From assembly GCA_035606335.1 (NCBI GenBank), contig DATNFP010000057.1, forward strand, positions 1-19,371: 19,371 nucleotides of DNA. Direction: 5' to 3'. The notes beneath the pieces are model-generated. The model was not told the origin of the DNA, ran no database searches, and saw only the letters and a list, made by a program, of their open reading frames with translations. Shown piece after piece: positions 5,923 to 13,200 of this stretch (the stretch's first letter is position 1; each line of letters starts with the position of its first letter). Position numbers and translations under genes: made by a program. The DNA comes from DATNFP01 sp035606335. Its GTDB lineage: Bacteria; Bacteroidota; Bacteroidia; Chitinophagales; Chitinophagaceae.

Positions 5923-7629
5923 ATGGCCTCACTAAAAAAAACAAGAAATCAATTACTTAAGTCTCCTACCGGTATTACCGGTCTCGACGAAATAACAAAT
6001 GGCGGACTCCCCAAAGGGCGGCCTACACTTATCTGTGGCTCGGCGGGTGCAGGTAAAACACTATTTTCTGTCGAATTTATTGTTCGTGGCGCGCTGCAAT
6101 TCAATGAGCCTGGCGTCATCCTCACATTCGAAGAAAATGCCGAAGACCTTGAAAAAAATGTCGCTTCACTCGGTTTTGATCTTAAAAAATTACAAAAAGA
6201 CAAACTGGTAAATATAGACTACGTGCGTATAGAGCGTAGCGAAATAGAAGAAACCGGTGAATACGACCTCGATGGTTTATTTATAAGGCTCGGCTATGCA
6301 ATAGATAGTATAGGAGCCAAGCGTGTAATGCTGGATACAATTGAGAACCTGTTCAGCGGTCTGCAAAATCAGGGTATTCTCAGGGCCGAGATACGTCGTC
6401 TTTTTTCCTGGTTAAAGGAAAAAGGAGTGACTGCCATTATCACCGGCGAAAAGGGCGATGGTACCCTTACCCGCAATGGCCTGGAAGAGTATATCTCCGA
6501 TTGCGTCATTATGCTCGATCACAGGATAATCAACCAGATATCTACTCGTCGGTTGCGAGTGGTGAAATATCGCGGTTCGCTGCATGGCACTAATGAATAT
6601 CCATTTCTTATCGATGAGGATGGTATATCTGTATTGCCTGTTACATCTTTACAGCTTAATAATGAAGTATCGTCCCAGCGTATACCGTCTGGTTTGCCCC
6701 AGCTCGACCAAATGATGGGTGGCAAAGGCTTTTATCGCGGTAGTTCTGTACTGGTATCAGGCACGGCAGGAACTGGCAAAACCAGCATTGCAGCTACATT
6801 TGCTGGTGCCACGTGTAGCCGGAAGGAGCGTTGCTTGTACTTTGCTTTCGAAGAGTCACCACAGCAGATCATACGCAATATGAAGTCTATAGGGCTGAAT
6901 TTGCAGCAGTATGTAGATAGCGGATTGTTACATTTTCATGCGTCACGCCCCACATTGTATGGCCTGGAGATGCACCTGGTAGCCATACATAAAAAAATAA
7001 AACAACTGAAGCCGAAGGTGGTGATATTGGATCCCATTACTAACCTGATTAGTGTGGGACAAATGTCTGAAGTGAAATCAATATTGATTCGGCTTATAGA
7101 TTTTCTGCAGACAGAGCAGATAACTGTAATGTTCACGGCATTAAATTTAAATGGAGTATCCAATGACCAGACAGATGAGGGTATTTCCTCATTGGTAGAT
7201 ACCTGGATAAACGTGCGTGACCTGGAGGTCAATGGTGAGCGTAACCGGGGCCTGTATATTATGAAATCGAGGGGTATTGGGCACAGCAACCAGGTGCGCG
7301 AATTTATGATAACTAACAGTGGCCTGAATTTGGTAGATGTTTTTATAGGTGCTGAGGGTACATTGCTAACCGGCTCTGCCCGGGAGGCGGAACAACTGAA
7401 CGAGGTGACCGGCGCAGAACTGCGCAACTACGCGCTTACAAGGAAAGATCGCGAAATAGATCGTAAACGCAAGGTATTGGAAGCACAAATAACATCATTG
7501 CGCGAAGAATTTGATTCTGTGCAGGACGAGCTGAATAAAACGTATATGGAGGAAGATCTGCGTAAAAAAATTATGGAAAAGAACCGTAAAGCATTGTCAC
7601 AAAAACGAAGCCATGGCAAAAATGCGTAA
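5923..7629 (+). CDS. kaiC: KaiC-family double-domain ATPase
   Basis: The 568-residue protein has two RecA-like KaiC domains. CI: Walker A GSAGAGKT (39-46), catalytic Glu pair 70-71 (LTFEEN), Walker B VMLDT (Asp138). CII: Walker A GTAGTGKT (280-287), Glu pair 310-311 (FAFEES), Walker B VVILD (Asp370). The cyanobacterial phosphosite segment ITDSHIST aligns with QTDEGISS, so the Ser431/Thr432 pair becomes Ser422/Ser423 and Thr426 becomes Thr417; autophosphorylation looks possible. RGIGHSNQVREFMIT matches the end of the CII core. After EGTLLTGSAREAE the tail (about 490-565) is a charged helical, probably coiled-coil extension unlike the cyanobacterial KaiA-binding tail, and no kaiA is present. 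First gene of a five-gene operon; its last 17 bases overlap kaiB1. Expected role: ATP-driven hexameric timer or state switch, as for KaiC homologues outside cyanobacteria linked to stress or daily rhythm. Confidence 0.95.
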   Translation: MASLKKTRNQLLKSPTGITGLDEITNGGLPKGRPTLICGSAGAGKTLFSVEFIVRGALQFNEPGVILTFEENAEDLEKNVASLGFDLKKLQKDKLVNIDYVRIERSEIEETGEYDLDGLFIRLGYAIDSIGAKRVMLDTIENLFSGLQNQGILRAEIRRLFSWLKEKGVTAIITGEKGDGTLTRNGLEEYISDCVIMLDHRIINQISTRRLRVVKYRGSLHGTNEYPFLIDEDGISVLPVTSLQLNNEVSSQRIPSGLPQLDQMMGGKGFYRGSSVLVSGTAGTGKTSIAATFAGATCSRKERCLYFAFEESPQQIIRNMKSIGLNLQQYVDSGLLHFHASRPTLYGLEMHLVAIHKKIKQLKPKVVILDPITNLISVGQMSEVKSILIRLIDFLQTEQITVMFTALNLNGVSNDQTDEGISSLVDTWINVRDLEVNGERNRGLYIMKSRGIGHSNQVREFMITNSGLNLVDVFIGAEGTLLTGSAREAEQLNEVTGAELRNYALTRKDREIDRKRKVLEAQITSLREEFDSVQDELNKTYMEEDLRKKIMEKNRKALSQKRSHGKNA

Positions 7630-7957
7630 ACCAGCGATATTAGAAAAAACTAAATCTACTTCCAGGACTAAATCAAGGGAGGAGCGCTGGGAGCTGCGGT
7701 TATATATCGCGGGAAACACCCCCAAATCGAACGCCGCAATAATTAATCTTAAAAAATATTGTGAAGAATACCTGAAAGGAAAATATAGTATCGAGGTAAT
7801 AGACCTCCTGTTGCAGCCTCAGTTGGCCGCAGGCGATCAGATATTTGCCATACCCACGTTGGTGCGTAAAGTGCCGGTACCCATACGAAAAATAATAGGC
7901 GATCTGTCAAATGAAACTAAGGTGCTGGTAGGATTAGATCTTAAGGTTATAAAATAA
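7613..7957 (+). CDS. kaiB: KaiB-like protein 1
   Basis: The 114-residue product has a basic N-terminal extension (about 26 residues, KTKSTSRTKSREER) and then a full KaiB domain: LRLYIAGNTPKSNAAIINLK, IEVIDLLLQPQLAAGDQIFA, IPTLVRKVPVPIRKIIGDLS, VLVGLDL. This closely follows cyanobacterial KaiB (LYVAGNTPNSVRAL, IGDLSNREKVLIGLDL). Residues matching the fold-switch positions Gly89 and Asp91 of Thermosynechococcus KaiB are kept as Gly107 and Asp109, so it may be metamorphic. KaiB binds the CI ring of KaiC once it has changed state. The ATG at 7613 overlaps kaiC by 17 bases; ATG 7622 is an alternative start. Translational coupling with kaiC is likely. Confidence 0.93.
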   Translation: MAKMRKPAILEKTKSTSRTKSREERWELRLYIAGNTPKSNAAIINLKKYCEEYLKGKYSIEVIDLLLQPQLAAGDQIFAIPTLVRKVPVPIRKIIGDLSNETKVLVGLDLKVIK

Positions 7958-7961
7958 AAAT

Positions 7962-8276
7962 ATGCAGAAAAGTTATTCTTCCGAAAATAAAGAAAGTACA
8001 AGTAAGGAGAAATATGCTTTCTGTTTATATGTTACGGGTGCGTCCCCCAACTCTGCAAGAGCTATTACTAATTTGAAAGAGATTTGCGAGACATATCTCA
8101 AAGACAGGTATACACTTGAAATAGTAGATGTTTACCAGCAAGGCACGATCGCACGAAAGGAGCAACTTGTCGCACTGCCGTTGCTTGTAAAATTGTCGCC
8201 CCATCCCAGGCGCCGCTTAATAGGCGACCTTTCGGATACAAAGAAAGTATTAACCATTCTTGATTTGATTGTATGA
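7962..8276 (+). CDS. kaiB: KaiB-like protein 2 (divergent)
   Basis: The 104-residue product is a second KaiB-family protein: FCLYVTGASPNSARAITNLK, LEIVDVYQQGTIARKEQLVA, LPLLVKLSPHPRRRLIGDLS, VLTILDL. It differs from kaiB1 where it may matter: the ATPTL/AIPTL segment becomes ALPLL, and the fold-switch glycine of VLIGLD is Ile99 (VLTILD), while Asp101 is kept. The N-terminus is a polar linker of about 17 residues. It starts 4 bases after kaiB1 and its stop overlaps the kinase start (ATGA), so all are co-translated. It may be a KaiB with altered fold balance, a KaiB1 partner, or an adaptor to the kinase; that is inference. Confidence 0.9.
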   Translation: MQKSYSSENKESTSKEKYAFCLYVTGASPNSARAITNLKEICETYLKDRYTLEIVDVYQQGTIARKEQLVALPLLVKLSPHPRRRLIGDLSDTKKVLTILDLIV

Positions 8277-9574
8277 GTGAGCGGACACAGAATGATACGA
8301 GCCAAATGCAGGCTCAGCTGGAGCAATTGCGGCAACAGCTCTATGAGGCTAACGAAACTATTGAGGCCATACGTACAGGGCAAATAGATGCGCTGGTAGT
8401 AAATGATGGTACCGGGCATCAGCTATACACTCTCAAAACTGCCGACCAGGCCTACCGTGTTTTTATAGAAAATATGGCTGAAGGGGCAGTAACCTTAAAT
8501 AAGGACGGTGTTATCATGTATTGCAATTCGAAATTTGCCCGCATAATATCCTGTCCGCTGTCCTCAGTGATAGGCATGGCATTTGAAGAATTTGTTCCAC
8601 AAAATAATAAGCATCTTTTCCAACAACAATTTATTTCTTCCTGGTCTGGTGATAGTAAGGAGGAGATGACGCTGAGCTGTAAGGGCGCTGAGGTACCCGT
8701 GCAATTATCCTTTACGGCCTTGCAGTTAAATGATGGAGCTGCATTAAGCGTTATCATAACAGATCTTACTGCCATTAAAAAAGTGCAGGAACAGTTGGAA
8801 GATAACAACCGTCAGCTGGCCGCCATGAATAAAGCGCTGGAAGTAAGTAATCACGACTTGATGCAATTTGCGTCGGTAGCGAGCCACGATCTTCAGGAGC
8901 CGCTACGCAAGGTTGATATATTTTCCAGTTTATTGTTATCTAAGGTGGGTAATTCGTTAGAGGATGAAGCTAGGGTTTACATAAAAAAAATTACCGGGGC
9001 TATAAAGAGGATGAAGATACTGATAACTGATGTATTAAATTACTCTAAGCTATCCGAAGGGGGCAACGAGTTCCAGCGCATAGACCTGAATGAAATTGCA
9101 AAAGAAACATTAGACGACTTTGAACTGGCTATTAAAGAAAAGAACGCAGTAATAACAATAGGCAGCCTTCCGGTGCTGGATGGCAATAAAGGACAGATAC
9201 GACAGGTATTTCAAAACATTTTTTCCAATGCGCTTAAATTCTCCAAACCCGGCCAGGATGCACGCATTAGTGTTACATCAAAGAAAGTGGCAGAAAAGTC
9301 CTTTGCTTCGCAGGAAGCCGCTGATGGGAAATATTGTATTATCAGCATAAAAGATAACGGTATTGGCTTTGATGAGAAGTATCTCCCCAATATATTTGCC
9401 TTGTTCGAACGATTACATACTAAAGATAAATACGAGGGCACAGGTATCGGCATGGCCATTACCAAAAAGATAATTGAAAAGCACAATGGGCTCATCAATG
9501 CTATCAGCAGCGTTGGTAATGGCGCTGAATTTTTAATTTTATTACCGGTTCATCAGCCTGTAAATGTATACTAG
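8273..9574 (+). CDS. PAS-domain sensor histidine kinase of the kai operon
   Basis: The 433-residue cytoplasmic kinase has no membrane helix. An N-terminal helix (about 10-45, with EAIRTGQIDALVV) is followed by a PAS domain (about 58-170: YRVFIENMAEGAVTLNKDGV, IMYCNSKFARII) and a short coiled coil. A HisKA domain carries the phospho-accepting His205 in FASVASHDLQEPLR. The HATPase_c domain has N box NIFSNALKFS (Asn319), G1 DNGIGFD (361-367) and G2 GTGIGMAI (389-396). All catalytic motifs look intact. Unlike cyanobacterial SasA it lacks a KaiB-like sensor domain, so any input from KaiC or KaiB would go through PAS or the N-terminal helix. It overlaps kaiB2 by 4 bases and ends 2 bases before the response regulator, its likely substrate. 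Confidence 0.93.
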   Translation: MSERTQNDTSQMQAQLEQLRQQLYEANETIEAIRTGQIDALVVNDGTGHQLYTLKTADQAYRVFIENMAEGAVTLNKDGVIMYCNSKFARIISCPLSSVIGMAFEEFVPQNNKHLFQQQFISSWSGDSKEEMTLSCKGAEVPVQLSFTALQLNDGAALSVIITDLTAIKKVQEQLEDNNRQLAAMNKALEVSNHDLMQFASVASHDLQEPLRKVDIFSSLLLSKVGNSLEDEARVYIKKITGAIKRMKILITDVLNYSKLSEGGNEFQRIDLNEIAKETLDDFELAIKEKNAVITIGSLPVLDGNKGQIRQVFQNIFSNALKFSKPGQDARISVTSKKVAEKSFASQEAADGKYCIISIKDNGIGFDEKYLPNIFALFERLHTKDKYEGTGIGMAITKKIIEKHNGLINAISSVGNGAEFLILLPVHQPVNVY

Positions 9575-9576
9575 GA

Positions 9577-9978
9577 ATGCCTGTGAAAAGAATACTACTT
9601 GCCGAAGATGACAAAGACGACCGCTTTTTTTTCACGGAATCTTTGAAACATCGGGACGACTTTTTTCTAATGCCAATTGCAGAAAATGGTGCTGATCTTA
9701 TGGAATTTTTAGAAGCTATCCATCCTGCAGAATTTCCGGATGTAATTATTCTCGATCAAAATATGCCCAGGCAAAATGGTTTGCAAACGCTAAAATTATT
9801 AAAGGGAAACGATACTTATAGCCATATCCCATTAGTGGTTTATTCTGCCTCTACTAACGATATGCTTATCCGCCAGTCACTTGAATCGGGTGCTCTTCTA
9901 GTCGTTAACAAACCGTCCACTCTCGATGAGTATAATAAAATGATAGATGATATCCTGCAGGTCATCAACGGAAATTGA
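9577..9978 (+). CDS. Single-domain response regulator (CheY/Rcp1-like)
   Basis: The 133-residue protein is a receiver domain and nothing else: acidic pocket AEDDKDD (Asp11, Asp12), phosphoacceptor Asp60 in VIILDQNMP, Ser90 in VVYSAST, Lys112 in VVNKPST. There is no DNA-binding or enzymatic output domain, so it must act by protein contact or as a phosphorelay intermediate. It is similar in build to Rcp1-type regulators paired with PAS or phytochrome kinases. It starts 2 bases after the kinase and is the last gene of the kai operon; the next gene is convergent. Confidence 0.93.
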   Translation: MPVKRILLAEDDKDDRFFFTESLKHRDDFFLMPIAENGADLMEFLEAIHPAEFPDVIILDQNMPRQNGLQTLKLLKGNDTYSHIPLVVYSASTNDMLIRQSLESGALLVVNKPSTLDEYNKMIDDILQVINGN

Positions 9979-10041
9979 ACACAACAATGACCTTCGTAAA
10001 ACAAATAATTGAAAGACAAAAAGTAGTAAAAGATGGAATAG

Positions 10042-10233
10042 TTATTTGTGACTAACTATATACACTTTAAGGTACATGGCGAACATACCCAATAGAAAGC
10101 CCAGTGCGAAAATAACATATCTTTCTGCCATTGTTTTTCCTCGCAGGAAATATACGACGATTACGACTAGCGCCATTATACAAGCCACTACAATAGCATA
10201 TTTTGTTAGAGGTCCCATGTTTTGGTCATTCAT
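10042..10233 (-). CDS. Small two-helix membrane protein
   Basis: From the ATG at 10231-10233 the product has 63 residues (MNDQNMGPLTKYAIVVACIM...); an ATG at 10251 would add six. Two hydrophobic helices are visible: YAIVVACIMALVVIVVYFL, and VIFALGFLLGMFAMYLKVYI after a short RGKTMAERY loop. I recognise no family. It lies downstream of the HXXEE gene on the same strand with a gap of about 30 bases (12 with the upstream start), so the two are probably co-transcribed. Confidence 0.65.
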   Translation of the reverse strand: MNDQNMGPLTKYAIVVACIMALVVIVVYFLRGKTMAERYVIFALGFLLGMFAMYLKVYIVSHK

Positions 10234-10263
10234 AATATAGTTTTGCAACAAAACTATGCCAGA

Positions 10264-10773
10264 TTAGTTATGTGTAGATGGCGATTGACGATGCCTCATG
10301 AGCTTGGGAAAAAGCAGAGTTGGTCCCACTGTCAGGAATGCCCCCAGGGTCGCAACGCCAACTATTGTTCCGATGGTGAAATCTCTGCTATTAACTAGAT
10401 GGCCGTATACGCCATATTTGATCAGGAGATAGAAAATGACTACATAGAGCAGGCTTGTAACCAAGCCAGGCGAGTAGGTGTTGAGGCGAATAGACCAATA
10501 CAAGTGGACAGTGACAACATGGGTGACAAACCCTGCCACGAATATAATTGGAAGGATAACCCAATGGCCACCAAAATTGTCAAAGAGAATGTTGCTGACT
10601 GCGATGGCTACAATAAAAGCAGCATTGAACCAAAAGAACATCCTTATATGATACGTAGGCCAGAAATTATCCGCTATCCATTTCACAAAGCCACCATTGA
10701 GCAACGTCTCATCAAGTATATGAATGACATACGATGCGAAAAATGCCCAGAAGAGGATGTTTAAGAACGGCAT
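10264..10773 (-). CDS. HXXEE-family membrane protein
   Basis: The 169-residue protein has about four to five hydrophobic segments. Near the N-terminus it has HILDETLLNGGF and then NFWPTYHIR, as in the HXXEE family (PF13787), where the conserved His and acidic pair lie in the first helix; here the acidic pair is Asp-Glu. The function of the family is not established. The first gene of a two-gene unit with the small membrane protein downstream; convergent with the kai operon. Confidence 0.75.
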   Translation of the reverse strand: MPFLNILFWAFFASYVIHILDETLLNGGFVKWIADNFWPTYHIRMFFWFNAAFIVAIAVSNILFDNFGGHWVILPIIFVAGFVTHVVTVHLYWSIRLNTYSPGLVTSLLYVVIFYLLIKYGVYGHLVNSRDFTIGTIVGVATLGAFLTVGPTLLFPKLMRHRQSPSTHN

Positions 10774-11058
10774 AATTGGTGTCTGGTTAACAGTGAAATA
10801 TTTTTACAGTATCGACTTAAAAACCATTCCACAAATATTGGAAAACCAAAGGCATTCACCAAGTGGCTTTATCTTTTTATAATTTCTTAACATGCCCACA
10901 AACAATTCATTTTCAAAGCAAATCAATAGAAAAGTCATGCTACTTCTAAATCTTCTCAAAAAATGTGAATAAGTGATCGATTGATAGGATTAAAAATGCA
11001 ACAAGTGGTTTACCTTTATTTCTTAAACAATAACCTCTAACTAATAAAACAATCCGAG

Positions 11059-11478
11059 ATGAGTAAAAATCCAGTAGTACACTTTGAAATGGGCTATTTC
11101 GACAACGAACGCATGAAGAAATTTTATGAAACAGCTTTCGGTTGGAACATGCAGCAATATGGCGCAGATATGGGTAATTATGTTGTAGCCCAGACTGCCG
11201 AAACAGACGATAAAGGCATGGTGAAAACAGCAGGCACGATCAACGGTGGCTTTTATCAGAAAACAGATAATCCACTTTCGCATGCACCTTCTGTTGTTAT
11301 TTCCGTTCCTGACGTTAAGGCAGCTATGAAAGCTGTAGTAAACGGTGGTGGCAAGATACTTGGAGCTATGGACGAACATGGCAATCAAAGCATGGAACCA
11401 ATGATGATCCCCGGCGTAGGTCTTTGGATCTCTTTCCAGGACACAGAAGGCAACCGCGTAAGCCTTTTACAGCCGTAA
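11059..11478 (+). CDS. VOC-family (glyoxalase-like) protein
   Basis: The 139-residue protein has two beta-alpha-beta-beta-beta modules of the vicinal oxygen chelate fold: PVVHFEMGYFDNERMKKFYE then AFGWNMQQY; and SVVISVPDVKAAMKAVVNGG then GLWISFQDTEGNRVSLLQP. This is the short VOC type common in Bacteroidota, related to hydroxylase/lyase-type glyoxalases. Metal-ligand positions appear partly occupied (His8, Glu10), but the substrate is not inferable. A -7 near-match, TACCTTTA, lies at 11011-11018. Alone in its transcription unit, 46 bp before the next gene. Confidence 0.85.
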   Translation: MSKNPVVHFEMGYFDNERMKKFYETAFGWNMQQYGADMGNYVVAQTAETDDKGMVKTAGTINGGFYQKTDNPLSHAPSVVISVPDVKAAMKAVVNGGGKILGAMDEHGNQSMEPMMIPGVGLWISFQDTEGNRVSLLQP

Positions 11479-11527
11479 GGGATGTAAGAAAGAACAGAGT
11501 CGTTGATATGTAAACATTACGATTTTG

Positions 11528-11974
11528 ATGTCAAAAGAAACATTCCTGGTTGTGAATCTGGCTCTTGCATTTTACAATGCCGGAACAATCTGGGCACATG
11601 AAGTTGACATCTTCAGGTCGTGGAAGTTACTCGATCAACAGTCTTTTCACCTGGTTCAGCAAACCCACTGGAAAAAACTTCCATACTGGATCTTTATTCC
11701 CGTGGGTTTTTCTTTTGCCGGAGCAATCGCATTATTCTGGTATCACCCTGATAAAATCCCGGTATCAGAAATTTGGATCGCGTTTAGTTTCCAATTTCTA
11801 TCCCATCTTCTCACTGCAATTTTTTGGGGACGGTGGCAAGCTAAACTTTCAAAAGATAAATTAGGAAGTGAAAGTCCGTGGCTTGCCAAAATTTTAAAAA
11901 CGCATTGGCTAAGAACTGCGCTGATAAATGCCTATGCAATAATGCTTCTCTATATGACAATTCAGGAGATGTAA
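11528..11974 (+). CDS. Four-helix membrane protein of unknown function
   Basis: From ATG 11528 the product has 148 residues; the frame also has a TTG one codon upstream. Four hydrophobic stretches are visible: about 6-25 (FLVVNLALAFYNAGTIWAHE), about 52-71 (LPYWIFIPVGFSFAGAIALF), about 80-103 (EIWIAFSFQFLSHLLTAIFW) and about 127-146 (WLRTALINAYAIMLLYMTIQ). Several His and Trp residues lie near the membrane faces (AHEVDIF, QQTHWKKL, FLSHLLTAIFWGRW, KTHWLR). It is somewhat like DUF1772-type small membrane proteins, but the match is not secure. No neighbour gives it a role. Confidence 0.7.
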   Translation: MSKETFLVVNLALAFYNAGTIWAHEVDIFRSWKLLDQQSFHLVQQTHWKKLPYWIFIPVGFSFAGAIALFWYHPDKIPVSEIWIAFSFQFLSHLLTAIFWGRWQAKLSKDKLGSESPWLAKILKTHWLRTALINAYAIMLLYMTIQEM

Positions 11975-12006
11975 GCCAGAAATGATCAATCACTAATTCC
12001 GTATCC

Positions 12007-12014
12007 TATATTTG
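12007..12014 (+). promoter_or_regulatory. -7 promoter box TATATTTG, 6 bases before the methyltransferase ATG
   Basis: An exact TAnnTTTG match. With the transcript starting a few bases after the box, the leader would be at most a few bases. No convincing -33 element was seen. Confidence 0.55.
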
Positions 12015-12020
12015 TCGGGA

Positions 12021-12584
12021 ATGAAACAAGACATTTTTGCATACATTATTATTATTGTATTTTTTGCTATGGACTTTGTTTTGCGAACAGGTAAAACTGC
12101 AAACAGTCTTAATAAAACAAAAGACGATAATAATTCTACAAAATTGATCGTTCTGACATTTGCAATTATCTTGATAACAGCAGAACTTCTTTCTTATTTT
12201 AGGATCGGGCTTTTCCAAAGCCGCAAAATATCCTTTATCGCATTGGGCTTTATGGTAATTGGGCTTTTAATAAGGATCTATTCAATGCTAAAGCTGAAAG
12301 CATCATATACCCGTATACTATTGAAAACAGACCAGCAAAAGCTGATCAGCACTGGTCTGTACGGTATAATAAGGCATCCGGGGTATTTGGGAACAATCCT
12401 GATATGGATATTTTTCGGATTCGCTATTAATAATTATTTTGTTGCTGCTATCAGTATTTTTTTAATTTTGGCTACTTATGCATATAGGATCAATGCTGAG
12501 GAGAAAATGTTATCGGAACAATTTGGACCAGAATATAAAAATTATCAGAAACAAACATGGAAGGTCATCCCATTCATTTGGTAA
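12021..12584 (+). CDS. ICMT/PEMT-like integral membrane methyltransferase
   Basis: ATG 12021 (187 residues) is preferred over the upstream TTG at 12012 because TATATTTG sits just before it and overlaps that TTG. The protein has about five hydrophobic helices. The C-terminal half carries the isoprenylcysteine carboxyl methyltransferase/phospholipid methyltransferase signature: GLYGIIRHPGYLG (112-124), the SAM-binding RHPxY motif, and then EEKMLSEQFGPEYKNYQKQT (160-179) with the conserved Glu pair. Such proteins methylate small lipophilic or isoprenoid substrates in the membrane using SAM; bacterial substrates are mostly unknown. No prenyl-related gene is nearby. Confidence 0.85.
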   Translation: MKQDIFAYIIIIVFFAMDFVLRTGKTANSLNKTKDDNNSTKLIVLTFAIILITAELLSYFRIGLFQSRKISFIALGFMVIGLLIRIYSMLKLKASYTRILLKTDQQKLISTGLYGIIRHPGYLGTILIWIFFGFAINNYFVAAISIFLILATYAYRINAEEKMLSEQFGPEYKNYQKQTWKVIPFIW

Positions 12585-12640
12585 ATCTATGGACAAGTAA
12601 TGCAAAACATTCGGCTTATTCTAAAAATAAGATCAACAAT

Positions 12641-13045
12641 CTACTCTCCATCCTCGTGAAGCAGCATCCATGATGTGCCAAACCGATCCCGCAGCATTGC
12701 AAATCTCAATGAAAAAGCCGTTTGCTCCATTTTCATAAATATCTCTCCGCCTTCTATTAGCAGCGCATAAATCCGTTCTATTTCAGGAATACTATTTGAT
12801 CTAATTGTTAGGTACGCGCTACGCATCGGTTCAGCACCAGGGATATCCGCACCCATCAGCACAGCCCCACCGATCTCTATTCGGCCATGTACGATCTTAT
12901 CTTTCCGGCCTTCAGCAACAGAACCTGCATCAGGCATTTCCCCGAAAGTGGTCATCGAGATGATCTTTCCACCTAGATTTTTTTCGTAAAACTGAAAAGC
13001 CTCGCGGCAGTTCTCTTTGTAATTGACATAAATATCCAGCTTCAT
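12641..13045 (-). CDS. PhnB-like VOC protein
   Basis: The ATG at 13043-13045 gives 134 residues; an upstream ATG at 13075 would add ten (MFIFRRKNIV) unlike the family. The sequence MKLDIYVNYKENCREAFQFY, GGKIISMTTFGEMPD, KIVHGRIEIGGAVLMGADIP and then MLRDRFGTSWMLLHE is typical of the PhnB/YjdN (3-demethylubiquinone-9-methyltransferase-like) group of the VOC fold. The catalytic role is unknown in most members, despite older database names. It is convergent with the methyltransferase and divergent from the AraC gene. Confidence 0.87.
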   Translation of the reverse strand: MKLDIYVNYKENCREAFQFYEKNLGGKIISMTTFGEMPDAGSVAEGRKDKIVHGRIEIGGAVLMGADIPGAEPMRSAYLTIRSNSIPEIERIYALLIEGGEIFMKMEQTAFSLRFAMLRDRFGTSWMLLHEDGE

Positions 13046-13189
13046 GACGATGTTTTTACGTCTAAAAATAAACAATCAAAGAAATATGATGAAATAATAG
13101 CGCGTTGTATGAAGAAATGTCAACGATTTCTTTTGCAAAATTTGGTAAAGAACTGAAAGAACATGGCAGTAATTATTTCCACCTAAGTG

Positions 13190-13197
13190 TAACTTTG
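13190..13197 (+). promoter_or_regulatory. -7 promoter box TAACTTTG, 3 bases before ATG 13201
   Basis: An exact TAnnTTTG match directly before ATG 13201 of the AraC gene, which supports that start over the upstream ATG at 13117 and predicts an almost leaderless transcript. Confidence 0.5.
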
Positions 13198-13200
13198 TTT

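Noticed and set aside
6936..7427. 163-codon minus-strand open frame inside kaiC
   Set aside because: It is antisense to the strongly conserved KaiC CII domain and has no recognisable protein features.
10001..10049. ACAAATAA...TTATTTGT inverted repeat between the response regulator and the small membrane gene
   Set aside because: The arms are AT-only in most positions with a loop of about 33 bases; not a convincing terminator.
10399..10764. 121-codon plus-strand open frame opposite the HXXEE gene
   Set aside because: The opposite strand encodes a clear multi-helix HXXEE protein; the plus-strand peptide has no family features.
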